DNA from: Brevundimonas sp.
GTDB lineage: Bacteria > Pseudomonadota > Alphaproteobacteria > Caulobacterales > Caulobacteraceae
NCBI GenBank assembly: GCA_024711185.1
Contig: JANJTI010000289.1
Coordinates: 1-6,562 of the forward strand
DNA: 6,562 nt
Direction: 5' to 3'
Shown in pieces: positions 1 to 6,562 of the stretch. A program made the position numbers and the translations under genes. How positions within the stretch are numbered: position 1 is the stretch's first letter; every line of letters begins with the position of its first letter. Below the pieces are notes generated by a model, which saw nothing but the letters and a program-made list of their open reading frames with translations, was not told the origin of the DNA and made no database searches.

Positions 1-753
<753 letters not shown>

Positions 754-755
754 GC

Positions 756-1253
756 ATGCGCCGGACCGCACTCCCGATGCTGGCTCTCCTGACCCTCGCC
801 GCCTGCGGCGAGCGCACGGACGCGCCTGCGCCGGCGGCGGCGGAGACGGTCTCGGCGACCGAGCCGGCTTCCGACGCGGAGGCGAGCGTGCCGGTCGTGC
901 TGACGGCCGCCGACCTGCGCCGCGTGTGCCGCGCCGGTCTGGCGGCGATCCACGGCCAGACGGTCGAGGCCATGCAGGTCGACGGCGTGGAAGGGGAGGT
1001 GGTCAACCTGTCCTGGGCCGCCCCGGTCGACGGCGGCCGCCGCCGCGGCCAGTGCCGGGTCGAGGGCGACCTGATCACCTGGAAGCCGGTCGACGCCCCC
1101 ACGCCCGAAGAGAACCGCTGGATGAACCAGTCCGGCGACCCGGCGGTGCGCTTCGTCCTTGACGGCGGGGCCATCACCATCAACACGACGCTCCCGGATG
1201 GGACGACCGCCACGGAGCAGTACGCCGTGGCTGCTGAGCAAGAGGCCCGCTGA
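756..1253 (+). CDS. Predicted lipoprotein of unknown function (165 aa) inserted between nuoF and nuoG
   Basis: I do not recognise a named family. The start at ATG 756 follows a GGAG at 747-750 with a 5-base spacer and yields a clean lipoprotein signal: Arg2-Arg3, a hydrophobic stretch at about residues 5-16, and the lipobox L14-A15-A16-C17. The mature protein then has an Ala/Pro/Ser/Thr-rich linker (about 20-46), followed by a small domain (about 48-160) with LTAADLRRVCRAGLAAIHG, a predicted helix, and several strand-like stretches ending in AITINTTLPDGTTATEQY. Cys58 and Cys100 are the only other cysteines and could form a disulfide in the periplasm (inference). There is no metal, heme or catalytic motif I can name. 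Residue +2 after the lipid Cys is Gly rather than Asp, so there is no E. coli-type inner-membrane retention signal. The gene is 2 bases after nuoF and its stop overlaps the nuoG start by one base, so it belongs to the operon. A longer in-frame ORF extends upstream into nuoF, but the signal peptide supports 756. The existence of the protein is likely; its function is unknown. Confidence 0.85.
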   Translation: MRRTALPMLALLTLAACGERTDAPAPAAAETVSATEPASDAEASVPVVLTAADLRRVCRAGLAAIHGQTVEAMQVDGVEGEVVNLSWAAPVDGGRRRGQCRVEGDLITWKPVDAPTPEENRWMNQSGDPAVRFVLDGGAITINTTLPDGTTATEQYAVAAEQEAR

Positions 1254-3301
1254 TGCCCGTCGCCAAGGTCAACGGCGTAGAGATCGAGTTCGAGCCCGGC
1301 ATGACCGTGCTCCAGGTCGCCGAGCGGGCGGGGGAGGAGATCCCGCGCTTCTGCTATCACGAGCGGCTGTCGATCGCCGGCAACTGCCGCATGTGTCTGG
1401 TCGAAGTGAAGCCCGGACCGCCGAAGCCGCAGGCCAGCTGCGCCCTGCCGGCCGCTGACGGCCAGGAGATCTTCACCGACACGCCGATGGTGAAGAAGGC
1501 GCGTGAAGGGGTGATGGAGTTCCTGCTCATCAACCACCCGCTGGACTGCCCGATCTGCGACCAGGGCGGCGAGTGCGACCTGCAGGACCAGTCGATGTAC
1601 TACGGCCGGGACGGCTCGCGGTACGCCGAGAACAAGCGGGCCGTCGAAGAAAAGAACATGGGTCCGACGGTGAAGACCTTCATGACGCGGTGCATCCAGT
1701 GCACCCGTTGTGTCCGCTTCATCACCGAGGTGGCCGGGGTGCCGGACATCGGCATGATCTCGCGCGGGGAGAGCGCCGAGATCACCACCTATCTGGAAAA
1801 GAACATCGACAGCGAGCTGTCGGGCAACGTCAACGATCTGTGCCCGGTCGGCGCCCTGACCCACCGGCCGTGGCAGTACCACTACCGCCCGTGGGAGCTG
1901 AAGAAGACCGAGACCGTCGACGTCATGGACGCGCTGGGCTCGAACATCCGAGCCGACTCCAAGGGCGCCGAGGTGATGCGCGTGCTGCCGCGGGTGCACG
2001 AGGGCATCAACGAGGAGTGGCTGTCGGACCTGAGCCGCTACGTCGTCGACGGCCTGCAGCGCCGCCGGCTGGACCGGCCCTGGGTGCGCGGCGCCGATGG
2101 CCGCCTGGCCCCGGCCTCATGGGAGGAGGCGCTGGGCCTCGTCGCCGGGAAGCTGAAGGCCGCGCAGGCGAACCGCATCGGCGTGGTCGCCGGCGACCTG
2201 CAGGACGCGGAGTCGATGAAGGCGGCGCTGGACCTGTTCCGCGCCCTCGGCTCGCCCAACACCGACTGTCGCCAGGACGGCAGCGCCCTGGGTCATGGGC
2301 CGCGCGAAGGCTGGCTGTTCAACTCGGGCATCGCCGGCATCGAGACCGCCGATGCCGTGCTGATCGTGGGCGCCAATCCGCGCGTCGAGGCGCCGCTGCT
2401 GAACGCCCGCCTGCGCAAGGCCTGGCTGGCCGGCAAGAGCGAGATCGGCCTGGTCGGCGAGCAGGCCGACCTGACCTTCCCCTACACCTGGCTGGGCGCG
2501 GGCTCGAAGACCCTGGCCAAACTGCCCAAGGCGGCGATGGACTTCCTGTCCAAGGCCGAGCGGCCGGCGATCATCGTCGGCGCGGGCGCCCTGGGCGGCG
2601 AGACCGGACCGGCGGTGCTGAACGCCCTGGGCGCGCTGGCGAAGAAGGTCGGCGTCGTCAAGGACGGCTGGAACGGCTTCAACGTGCTGCACACCGCGGC
2701 GGCGCGGGTCGGCGGCCTCGACATGGGCTTTGTCCCCGGCGAGGGCGGGCTGTCGGCGGTGGACATGGTGAAGAAGGGCGCGCTGGACGTGCTGTTCCTG
2801 CTGGGCGCCGACGAGATCGACGCCTCGGCCACGGGCGCCTTCAAGGTCTATCTGGGCAGCCACGGCGACCGCGGCGCGCACGGCGCGGACGTGATCCTGC
2901 CGGGCGCTGCCTACACCGAGAAGGGCGGGCTGTACGTCAACACCGAGGGCCGGGTGCAGCTGGCCGAGCGGGTGGTCTTCCCCAAGGGGCAGGCCAAGGA
3001 GGACTGGGCCATCCTGCGCGCCCTGTCGGCCATGGTCGGCCAGACCCTGCCGTACGACACCCTCGACCAGCTGCGCGCGAAGCTGATGGGCGACCACCCG
3101 ACCTTCGGGCGCGTCGACTACCTGCCGGCGCCGGCGGCGTTCGACGTCGCCTCGCTGGGCAGGAAGGGCGACCTCGGCGACGTCGCCTTCGCCTCGCCGG
3201 TGCGCGACCCCTACCTCAGCAACCCGATCGCGCGCGCCAGCGTGACCATGGCCGAGCTGTCCGCCCAGCGGATCGCCCCGGTCGCGATGGCGGCGGAGTA
3301 A
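1253..3301 (+). CDS. nuoG: NADH-quinone oxidoreductase subunit G (NuoG), 682 aa
   Basis: Largest peripheral-arm subunit; it passes electrons from NuoF towards NuoI through three iron-sulfur clusters. The N-terminal 2Fe-2S ferredoxin domain (about 1-80) has the N1b ligands Cys34, Cys45, Cys48 and Cys63. The next segment has HPLDCPICDQGGEC, giving the His-ligated N5 cluster (His95, Cys99, Cys102, Cys108). N4 is bound by Cys147, Cys150 and Cys153 (CIQCTRC) with Cys197 (DLCPVGAL). From about residue 220 on lies the degenerate molybdopterin-oxidoreductase-like domain, which has no cofactor role in complex I. The CxxCxxxC motif that binds the off-pathway N7 cluster in E. coli and Thermus is absent here, as in mitochondria and Paracoccus. 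Length fits the alphaproteobacterial type. ATG 1253 overlaps the preceding TGA (TGATG), with AGAGG at 1241-1245 as ribosome binding site. The stop is TAA 3299-3301. Identity is secure. Confidence 0.99.
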   Translation: MPVAKVNGVEIEFEPGMTVLQVAERAGEEIPRFCYHERLSIAGNCRMCLVEVKPGPPKPQASCALPAADGQEIFTDTPMVKKAREGVMEFLLINHPLDCPICDQGGECDLQDQSMYYGRDGSRYAENKRAVEEKNMGPTVKTFMTRCIQCTRCVRFITEVAGVPDIGMISRGESAEITTYLEKNIDSELSGNVNDLCPVGALTHRPWQYHYRPWELKKTETVDVMDALGSNIRADSKGAEVMRVLPRVHEGINEEWLSDLSRYVVDGLQRRRLDRPWVRGADGRLAPASWEEALGLVAGKLKAAQANRIGVVAGDLQDAESMKAALDLFRALGSPNTDCRQDGSALGHGPREGWLFNSGIAGIETADAVLIVGANPRVEAPLLNARLRKAWLAGKSEIGLVGEQADLTFPYTWLGAGSKTLAKLPKAAMDFLSKAERPAIIVGAGALGGETGPAVLNALGALAKKVGVVKDGWNGFNVLHTAAARVGGLDMGFVPGEGGLSAVDMVKKGALDVLFLLGADEIDASATGAFKVYLGSHGDRGAHGADVILPGAAYTEKGGLYVNTEGRVQLAERVVFPKGQAKEDWAILRALSAMVGQTLPYDTLDQLRAKLMGDHPTFGRVDYLPAPAAFDVASLGRKGDLGDVAFASPVRDPYLSNPIARASVTMAELSAQRIAPVAMAAE

Positions 3302-3307
3302 AGGCCC

Positions 3308-4378
3308 ATGGACTTCTGGACCACTCCTCTGGGCTGGACCCTCGCCACCGCGGGCGCGATCCTGCTCGTCACCGTCGGCATCCTGATCTCTCTGGCCTTC
3401 CTGCTGCTGGCCGACCGGAAGATCTGGGCCGGCGTGCAGATGCGGAAGGGCCCCAATGTGGTGGGGCCGTTTGGCCTGCTGCAGTCGTTCGCCGACTTCT
3501 TCAAATTCGTGCTGAAGGAGATCGTCGTCCCGGCCGGCGCCGACAAGGTCGTCTTCCTGCTGGCCCCGCTGATCACCTTCGTGCTGGCCTTCATCGCCTG
3601 GGCGGTGATCCCGTTCGCGCCGGGCTGGGTCATCTCCGACCTCAACGTCGGCATCCTGTACATCTTCGCGATCAGCTCGCTGGGCGTGTACGGCATCATC
3701 ATGGGCGGCTGGGCCTCGAACTCGAAGTACCCCTTCCTCGGGTCGCTTCGCTCGGCGGCGCAGATGGTCTCCTACGAGGTGTCGATCGGTCTGGTGATCG
3801 TCAACGTCATCCTGCTCGCCGGGACGATGAACCTGACGCAGATCGTCGCCGACCAGGGCGGCTGGATCTGGAACTGGTTCGCCTTCGGCGGCGGCCTGGC
3901 GACCTGGCCGACCATCGTGGTGATGTTCCCGATGGCCATCATCTTCTTCATCTCGGCCCTGGCCGAGACCAACCGCCCGCCGTTCGACCTGCCGGAGGCC
4001 GAGTCCGAACTCGTGGCCGGCTACCAGGTCGAGTACAGCTCGACCCCGTACCTGCTGTTCATGATCGGCGAGTACGCGAACATCGTCTTCATGTGCACCA
4101 TGATCAGCCTGCTGTTCTTCGGCGGCTGGAATCCGGGCTTCCCGACCGACTTCCTCGATAGCTGGCCGCAGTTCCTGGCCAACCTGTTCCTGTTCGGCGT
4201 GCTGTTCGCGAAGATCATCTTCTGGTTCGCCATGATCGCCATGGTGAAGGCCTTTGTGCCCCGCTATCGCTACGATCAGCTGATGCGGCTGGGCTGGAAG
4301 ATCTTCCTGCCGACCTCGCTGGTCGCGGTGGTCGTCGTGTCCGGATGGCTGGTCGCCCAGCGGGCGGGGCTGGTATGA
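3308..4378 (+). CDS. nuoH: NADH-quinone oxidoreductase subunit H (NuoH), 356 aa
   Basis: Inner-membrane subunit homologous to mitochondrial ND1; it anchors the peripheral arm and forms most of the quinone entry channel and chamber. About eight hydrophobic segments can be read (roughly 12-34, 80-103, 112-133, 155-180, 200-219, 247-271, 290-313 and 331-352). Family hallmarks are present: [20 protein letters not shown] (35-54), Glu157 in the SYEVSIG segment, and the acidic cytoplasmic loop [20 protein letters not shown] (219-238) with Glu220, Asp227, Glu230, Glu232 and Glu234, followed by GYQVEYSS with Glu242. These acidic residues belong to the E-channel linking quinone chemistry to proton pumping (established for the family). 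The gene begins 6 bases after nuoG; GGAG at 3295-3298, inside the end of nuoG, is a plausible ribosome binding site with a 9-base spacer. Its last four bases overlap the next gene as ATGA. Intact and typical in length. Confidence 0.99.
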   Translation: MDFWTTPLGWTLATAGAILLVTVGILISLAFLLLADRKIWAGVQMRKGPNVVGPFGLLQSFADFFKFVLKEIVVPAGADKVVFLLAPLITFVLAFIAWAVIPFAPGWVISDLNVGILYIFAISSLGVYGIIMGGWASNSKYPFLGSLRSAAQMVSYEVSIGLVIVNVILLAGTMNLTQIVADQGGWIWNWFAFGGGLATWPTIVVMFPMAIIFFISALAETNRPPFDLPEAESELVAGYQVEYSSTPYLLFMIGEYANIVFMCTMISLLFFGGWNPGFPTDFLDSWPQFLANLFLFGVLFAKIIFWFAMIAMVKAFVPRYRYDQLMRLGWKIFLPTSLVAVVVVSGWLVAQRAGLV

Positions 4379-4602
4379 GCCGGCCCCTGATCCTCGCCGG
4401 CCTGCTGACCGTCGCCGCGGCGGCCTCGGGCTGCGCCGTGCCGAGCTACGAGGCGGAGCCGGTCTCGGTGTACCAGTGGGAGCGTCGCCAGCAGGCGGCC
4501 GAGCGCCTGTATGCCGAACGCCAGCGGCTGTGCCGCATCACAAAGGACGACGATCCGCGCAAGGAAGAGCTGTGCCGCGGCGTCCAGAGAGAGAACGACT
4601 GA
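4375..4602 (+). CDS. Predicted small lipoprotein of unknown function (75 aa) inserted between nuoH and nuoI
   Basis: I do not recognise the family. The ATG at 4375 overlaps the nuoH stop by four bases (ATGA), preceded by a G-rich GGGG at 4366-4369, and the TGA at 4600-4602 overlaps the nuoI start by one base, so translation is probably coupled on both sides. Residues 4-19 are hydrophobic and end in A17-S18-G19-C20, a lipobox lacking the usual Leu at -3 but otherwise good. The mature part is only 56 residues, very charged and probably helical: an Arg/Gln/Glu-rich stretch (about 33-56, with [19 protein letters not shown]), a DDDP turn, then [13 protein letters not shown]. Cys53 and Cys67 (C-x13-C) could bond two helices or two molecules (inference). 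Position +2 is Ala, not Asp. An in-frame ATG 30 bases upstream would add a Gly-rich prefix inside nuoH and spoil the signal peptide, so 4375 is preferred. Such ORFs between nuo genes are known in alphaproteobacteria, but this one's role is open. Confidence 0.8.
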   Translation: MSRPLILAGLLTVAAAASGCAVPSYEAEPVSVYQWERRQQAAERLYAERQRLCRITKDDDPRKEELCRGVQREND

Positions 4603-5093
4603 TGCTGACCCGTCTCGTCCAGGCGACCAAGGGCGCGATGATGCTGGACGTCATCGGCGCCGTCGGCCTGTCGCTGAAGTACATGGCCCGGCCCAAGGCC
4701 ACCGTGAACTATCCGTTCGAGCGCAACCCGCAGTCGCCGCGCTTCCGCGGCGAGCACGCCCTGCGCCGCTATCCGAACGGCGAGGAGCGCTGCATCGCCT
4801 GCAAGCTGTGCGAGGCCATCTGCCCGGCCCAGGCGATCACCATCGAGGCCGAGCCGCGCGCCGACGGCAGCCGGCGCACGACCCGCTACGACATCGACAT
4901 GGTCAAGTGCATCTACTGCGGCCTGTGCCAGGAGGCCTGCCCGGTGGACGCCATCGTCGAGGGGCCGAACTCGGAGTTCACCGTCGAGACCCGGGAAGAG
5001 CTGCTCTACGACAAGGACCGCCTGCTGGCGAACGGCGACCGCTGGGAACGGCTGATCGCGAAGAATCTGGAACTCGACGCGCCTTATCGCTAA
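4602..5093 (+). CDS. nuoI: NADH-quinone oxidoreductase subunit I (NuoI), 163 aa
   Basis: Peripheral-arm ferredoxin-like subunit that carries the two [4Fe-4S] clusters N6a and N6b and feeds electrons towards N2 and quinone at the membrane interface. Two ferredoxin motifs are seen: [12 protein letters not shown] with Cys64, Cys67, Cys70 and Cys74, and [12 protein letters not shown] with Cys103, Cys106, Cys109 and Cys113. In each motif the first three cysteines join one cluster and the fourth joins the other. The N-terminal amphipathic part ([22 protein letters not shown], about 19-40) is the membrane-surface contact typical of the family, and the C-terminus has the conserved [17 protein letters not shown] block. 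Length and sequence resemble the alphaproteobacterial and mitochondrial (TYKY) form. The start ATG 4602 shares its A with the previous stop; a purine run AGAGAGAGAA (4586-4595) lies 6 bases upstream. The stop is TAA 5091-5093, and the window's only sizeable intergenic gap follows. Confidence 0.98.
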   Translation: MLTRLVQATKGAMMLDVIGAVGLSLKYMARPKATVNYPFERNPQSPRFRGEHALRRYPNGEERCIACKLCEAICPAQAITIEAEPRADGSRRTTRYDIDMVKCIYCGLCQEACPVDAIVEGPNSEFTVETREELLYDKDRLLANGDRWERLIAKNLELDAPYR

Positions 5094-5115
5094 GGCGCAA
5101 CCGCTGACCGGGGAG

Positions 5116-5137
5116 GGCGATTCCGAGAGGGATCGCC
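5116..5137 (+). other. Intercistronic RNA hairpin with GAGA tetraloop in the nuoI-nuoJ gap
   Basis: The 74-base gap 5094-5167 contains a stem formed by GGCGATTCC (5116-5124) and GGGATCGCC (5129-5137). This gives nine consecutive pairs, one of them a G-U wobble at 5122/5131, closed by the four-base loop GAGA (5125-5128), which fits the stable GNRA class. No U-run follows (the next bases are GCCCATAACC), so it is not a canonical intrinsic terminator, and the nuo genes continue immediately downstream. It could act as an RNA stability or processing element that sets relative expression of nuoI and nuoJ, or be a relic sequence. The structure is read directly; the role is inference. The rest of the gap shows no promoter I can defend. 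Confidence 0.55.
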
Positions 5138-5148
5138 GCCCATAACCG

Positions 5149-5155
5149 AAAGGGG
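5149..5155 (+). promoter_or_regulatory. Probable ribosome binding site of nuoJ
   Basis: The purine run AAAGGGG ends 12 bases before the nuoJ ATG at 5168. This spacing is longer than at the other genes here (3-9 bases). nuoJ is also the only complete gene in the window whose start is not within a few bases of the preceding stop, so it must initiate independently of upstream termination. Confidence 0.5.
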
Positions 5156-5167
5156 CTCTGGCCTCCG

Positions 5168-5794
5168 ATGTTGCAAGGCATTGCCTTCTATGTGCTGGCG
5201 GCGGTGACCGTGATCGGCGGTCTGCTGGTCGTCACCGCGCGCAACCCCGTGCACAGCGTGCTGTGGCTGATCCTGACCTTCTTCTCGGCGGCCGGCCTGT
5301 TCGTGCTGCTGGGGGCCGAGTTCCTGGCCATGCTGTTGGTCGTCGTCTACGTCGGCGCCGTCGCGGTGCTGTTCCTGTTCGTGGTGATGATGCTGGACGT
5401 CGACTTCGTGCGCCTGCGCGAGGGCTTCGCGCAGTACCTTCCGCTGGCGGTGATCGTGGCCGGGGTCCTGCTGGCCGAGATGGTCATGATCTCCCTCGTC
5501 GTGGCCCAGGGCGGCGCGGCGGCCGCCTCCGCCGGACCGGCGGTCCCCAATCCGGACGCCACCAACGTCGAGGCCCTGGGCCGGGTGCTGTACACGGACT
5601 ACGTCTACATGTTCCAGGCGGCCGGGATCGTGCTGCTGATCGCCATGATCGGCGCCATCGTCCTGACCCTGCGCCACAAGCCCAACATAAAGCGCCAGGA
5701 TGTGAGCCGCCAGGTCGGCCGCGACCGCAACAAGGCGATGGAGATCAAGTCGGTCCCGACGGGCGCCGGCGTGAAGCCCGAGGATCTGGTCTGA
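5168..5794 (+). CDS. nuoJ: NADH-quinone oxidoreductase subunit J (NuoJ), 208 aa
   Basis: Inner-membrane subunit homologous to mitochondrial ND6, next to NuoH, NuoA and NuoK in the proton-pumping arm. Five hydrophobic segments are seen at about 4-23, 29-48, 53-76, 91-113 and 147-168. Segment 3 holds the family signature [20 protein letters not shown] with Tyr61, in the helix whose pi-bulge rearranges during turnover (established for the family), and Glu51 lies just before it. A loop rich in Ala, Pro and Gly (about 114-130) separates segments 4 and 5. After the last segment a charged tail of about 38 residues ([21 protein letters not shown] and onward) should face the cytoplasm. The protein is somewhat longer than the E. 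coli form, mainly through this tail. ATG 5168 begins directly with the expected short N-terminus ([11 protein letters not shown]). The stop overlaps the nuoK start by one base (TGATG). Confidence 0.98.
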   Translation: MLQGIAFYVLAAVTVIGGLLVVTARNPVHSVLWLILTFFSAAGLFVLLGAEFLAMLLVVVYVGAVAVLFLFVVMMLDVDFVRLREGFAQYLPLAVIVAGVLLAEMVMISLVVAQGGAAAASAGPAVPNPDATNVEALGRVLYTDYVYMFQAAGIVLLIAMIGAIVLTLRHKPNIKRQDVSRQVGRDRNKAMEIKSVPTGAGVKPEDLV

Positions 5795-6102
5795 TGGTCG
5801 TGACCCTGCAGCACTACCTGGCGGTCGCCGCCATCCTGTTCACCATCGGCGTGTTCGGCATCTTCGTGAACCGCAAGAACGTCATCATCATCCTGATGTC
5901 GATCGAGCTGATCCTGCTGTCGGTGAACATCAACTTCGTCGCCTTCTCGGCGTACCTCAACGAGGTGTCGGGACAGGTGATGGCCATGTTCGTGCTCACC
6001 GTCGCCGCCGCCGAGGCGGCCGTAGGCCTGGCCATCCTGGTGACATTCTTCCGCAACCGCGGCGACATCGCCGTCGACCACGCCTCGGTCATGAAGGGCT
6101 GA
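5794..6102 (+). CDS. nuoK: NADH-quinone oxidoreductase subunit K (NuoK), 102 aa
   Basis: Small inner-membrane subunit homologous to mitochondrial ND4L and to Mrp antiporter MnhC; it is part of the proton pathway next to NuoJ and NuoN. Three transmembrane segments are visible (about 5-24, 29-53 and 60-86). The two membrane-buried glutamates needed for coupled activity in E. coli NuoK (Glu36 and Glu72) correspond here to Glu38 in [18 protein letters not shown] and Glu74 in [16 protein letters not shown]. The length, 102 aa, is normal for the family. The start ATG 5794 shares its A with the nuoJ stop, and GAGGA at 5780-5784, within the end of nuoJ, is a good ribosome binding site 9 bases upstream. 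The stop TGA 6100-6102 is followed after two bases by the nuoL GTG start. Nothing is missing or unusual. Confidence 0.98.
   Translation: MVVTLQHYLAVAAILFTIGVFGIFVNRKNVIIILMSIELILLSVNINFVAFSAYLNEVSGQVMAMFVLTVAAAEAAVGLAILVTFFRNRGDIAVDHASVMKG
6094..6098 (+). promoter_or_regulatory. Ribosome binding site supporting the GTG start of nuoL
   Basis: AAGGG at 6094-6098, inside the last codons of nuoK, stands 6 bases before GTG 6105. No ATG occurs at the right place for the NuoL N-terminus, so this site decides the start. Confidence 0.65.
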
Positions 6103-6104
6103 TC

Positions 6105-6562
6105 GTGAACCTCGAGACCCTCGTCACCCTGGGCGTTCTCGCCCCGCTGCTCGGCGCCGCGATCGCCGGCCTGACCGGCCGCCGCATCGGCGACGTCGCC
6201 TCCCAGGCGGTCACAACCGGCCTGCTGTTCTTCTCGTGCGTGGTCGCCTGGATCGTCTTCGCCCAGTGGACCTGGGGCCATCTGGAGCCGTTCACGGTCA
6301 CCCTCGCCCCGTTCATCCACGTCGGCGACTTCATCTCGAACTGGTCGATCCGCATTGACGCCCTGTCGGCGGTGATGCTGGTGGTGGTGACGACGGTGTC
6401 GTCGCTCGTGCACCTGTATTCCTGGGGTTACATGGCCGAGGACCCGGACAAGCCGCGGTTCTTCGCCTACCTGTCGCTGTTCACCTTCGCCATGCTGGCG
6501 CTGGTCACCGCCGCCGACTTCATGCAGCTGTTCTTCGGCTGGGAAGGGGTGGGCCTGGCTTC
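6105..6562 (+). CDS. nuoL: NADH-quinone oxidoreductase subunit L (NuoL), N-terminal 152 residues, 3' end cut by the window, GTG start
   Basis: Antiporter-like subunit at the far end of the membrane arm, homologous to mitochondrial ND5 and MrpA; one of the proton-translocating channels. Translation from GTG 6105 gives MNLETLVTLGVLAPLLGAAI, the usual hydrophobic first segment, and continues without a stop to the window end. Hydrophobic stretches lie at about 7-23, 36-54, 87-104 and 120-140. Conserved features are SNWSIRIDALSAVMLVVV (78-95), the SLVHLYSWGYM block with His103 (100-110), AEDPDKPRFFAYLSLFTFAM (111-130), and LFFGWEGVGLAS at the end, where Glu147 corresponds to the key channel glutamate (Glu144 in E. 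coli NuoL). The family is usually over 600 aa, so about three quarters of the gene lies outside. The start is GTG, unlike the ATG of all other complete genes here, with AAGGG six bases upstream. Spacing to nuoK is two bases. Confidence 0.96.
   Translation, partial: MNLETLVTLGVLAPLLGAAIAGLTGRRIGDVASQAVTTGLLFFSCVVAWIVFAQWTWGHLEPFTVTLAPFIHVGDFISNWSIRIDALSAVMLVVVTTVSSLVHLYSWGYMAEDPDKPRFFAYLSLFTFAMLALVTAADFMQLFFGWEGVGLA

Noticed and set aside
2117..3097. Minus-strand ORF of 326 codons opposite nuoG
   Set aside because: Shadow of nuoG: the product is Gln/Val/His/Ala-rich without domain or signal, and no independent start region can be seen.
3449..3468. Inverted repeat GGCCCCA / TGGGGCC (7-bp stem, 6-base loop) inside nuoH
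   Set aside because: It falls on codons for the conserved KGPNVVGP motif, so Gly and Pro codon use (GGN and CCN) explains the complementarity. No U-tract or boundary is nearby.
1573..4161. Plus-strand ORF of 862 codons in another frame across nuoG and nuoH
   Set aside because: It overlaps two unambiguous conserved genes, and its product is a low-complexity Arg/Gly/Ala-rich sequence typical of an off-frame reading at high GC.
5116..5137. Intrinsic transcription terminator between nuoI and nuoJ
   Set aside because: The stem is good, but no T-run follows, and the operon plainly continues with nuoJ, nuoK and nuoL on the same strand.
5090..5677. Minus-strand ORF of 195 codons opposite nuoJ, and similar ones opposite nuoK and nuoL
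   Set aside because: These are His/Asp/Gln-rich antisense readings of hydrophobic transmembrane codons, a known artefact of membrane-protein genes at high GC.

Overview
The window is a contiguous, GC-rich stretch of a bacterial nuo operon (proton-pumping NADH:quinone oxidoreductase, respiratory complex I). Every gene lies on the + strand in the canonical order nuoF-G-H-I-J-K-L. nuoF lacks its 5' part and nuoL its 3' part because the window cuts them; nothing else is broken. The subunits are of the alphaproteobacterial/mitochondrial type: NuoG (682 aa) lacks the extra N7 iron-sulfur cysteine motif found in E. coli and Thermus, NuoI is short (163 aa), and NuoC/D and the upstream genes are out of view. 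With the very high GC and G/C-ending codons, this suggests an alphaproteobacterium. Caulobacterales (Caulobacter, Brevundimonas, Phenylobacterium) is my best guess, by impression only.

Layout: 1-753 nuoF 3' part (FMN/N3 subunit); 756-1253 a predicted 165-aa lipoprotein of unknown function; 1253-3301 nuoG; 3308-4378 nuoH; 4375-4602 a predicted 75-aa small lipoprotein of unknown function; 4602-5093 nuoI; 5094-5167 the only real intergenic gap, holding a 9-bp hairpin with a GNRA-type tetraloop; 5168-5794 nuoJ; 5794-6102 nuoK; 6105-6562 the nuoL 5' part, starting at GTG. Apart from the nuoI-nuoJ gap, genes overlap by 1-4 bases or are 2-6 bases apart, so they are almost certainly co-transcribed and several are probably translationally coupled. 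No internal promoter, terminator, RNA gene, mobile element or CRISPR array was seen.

How the genes work together: NuoF takes electrons from NADH through FMN to cluster N3. NuoG carries N1b, N5 and N4, and NuoI carries the N6a/N6b pair that leads towards the quinone site. NuoH forms the membrane part of the quinone chamber and the joint between the two arms. NuoJ, NuoK and NuoL form the proton-translocating membrane arm. The two lipoproteins are the only parts not explained by the core enzyme. Each has a signal peptide with a lipobox and two further cysteines, and each is embedded with tight spacing among core genes. They are the most interesting content, as candidate periplasm-side accessory or assembly factors or as passengers. 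The rest is an ordinary, intact complex I operon.
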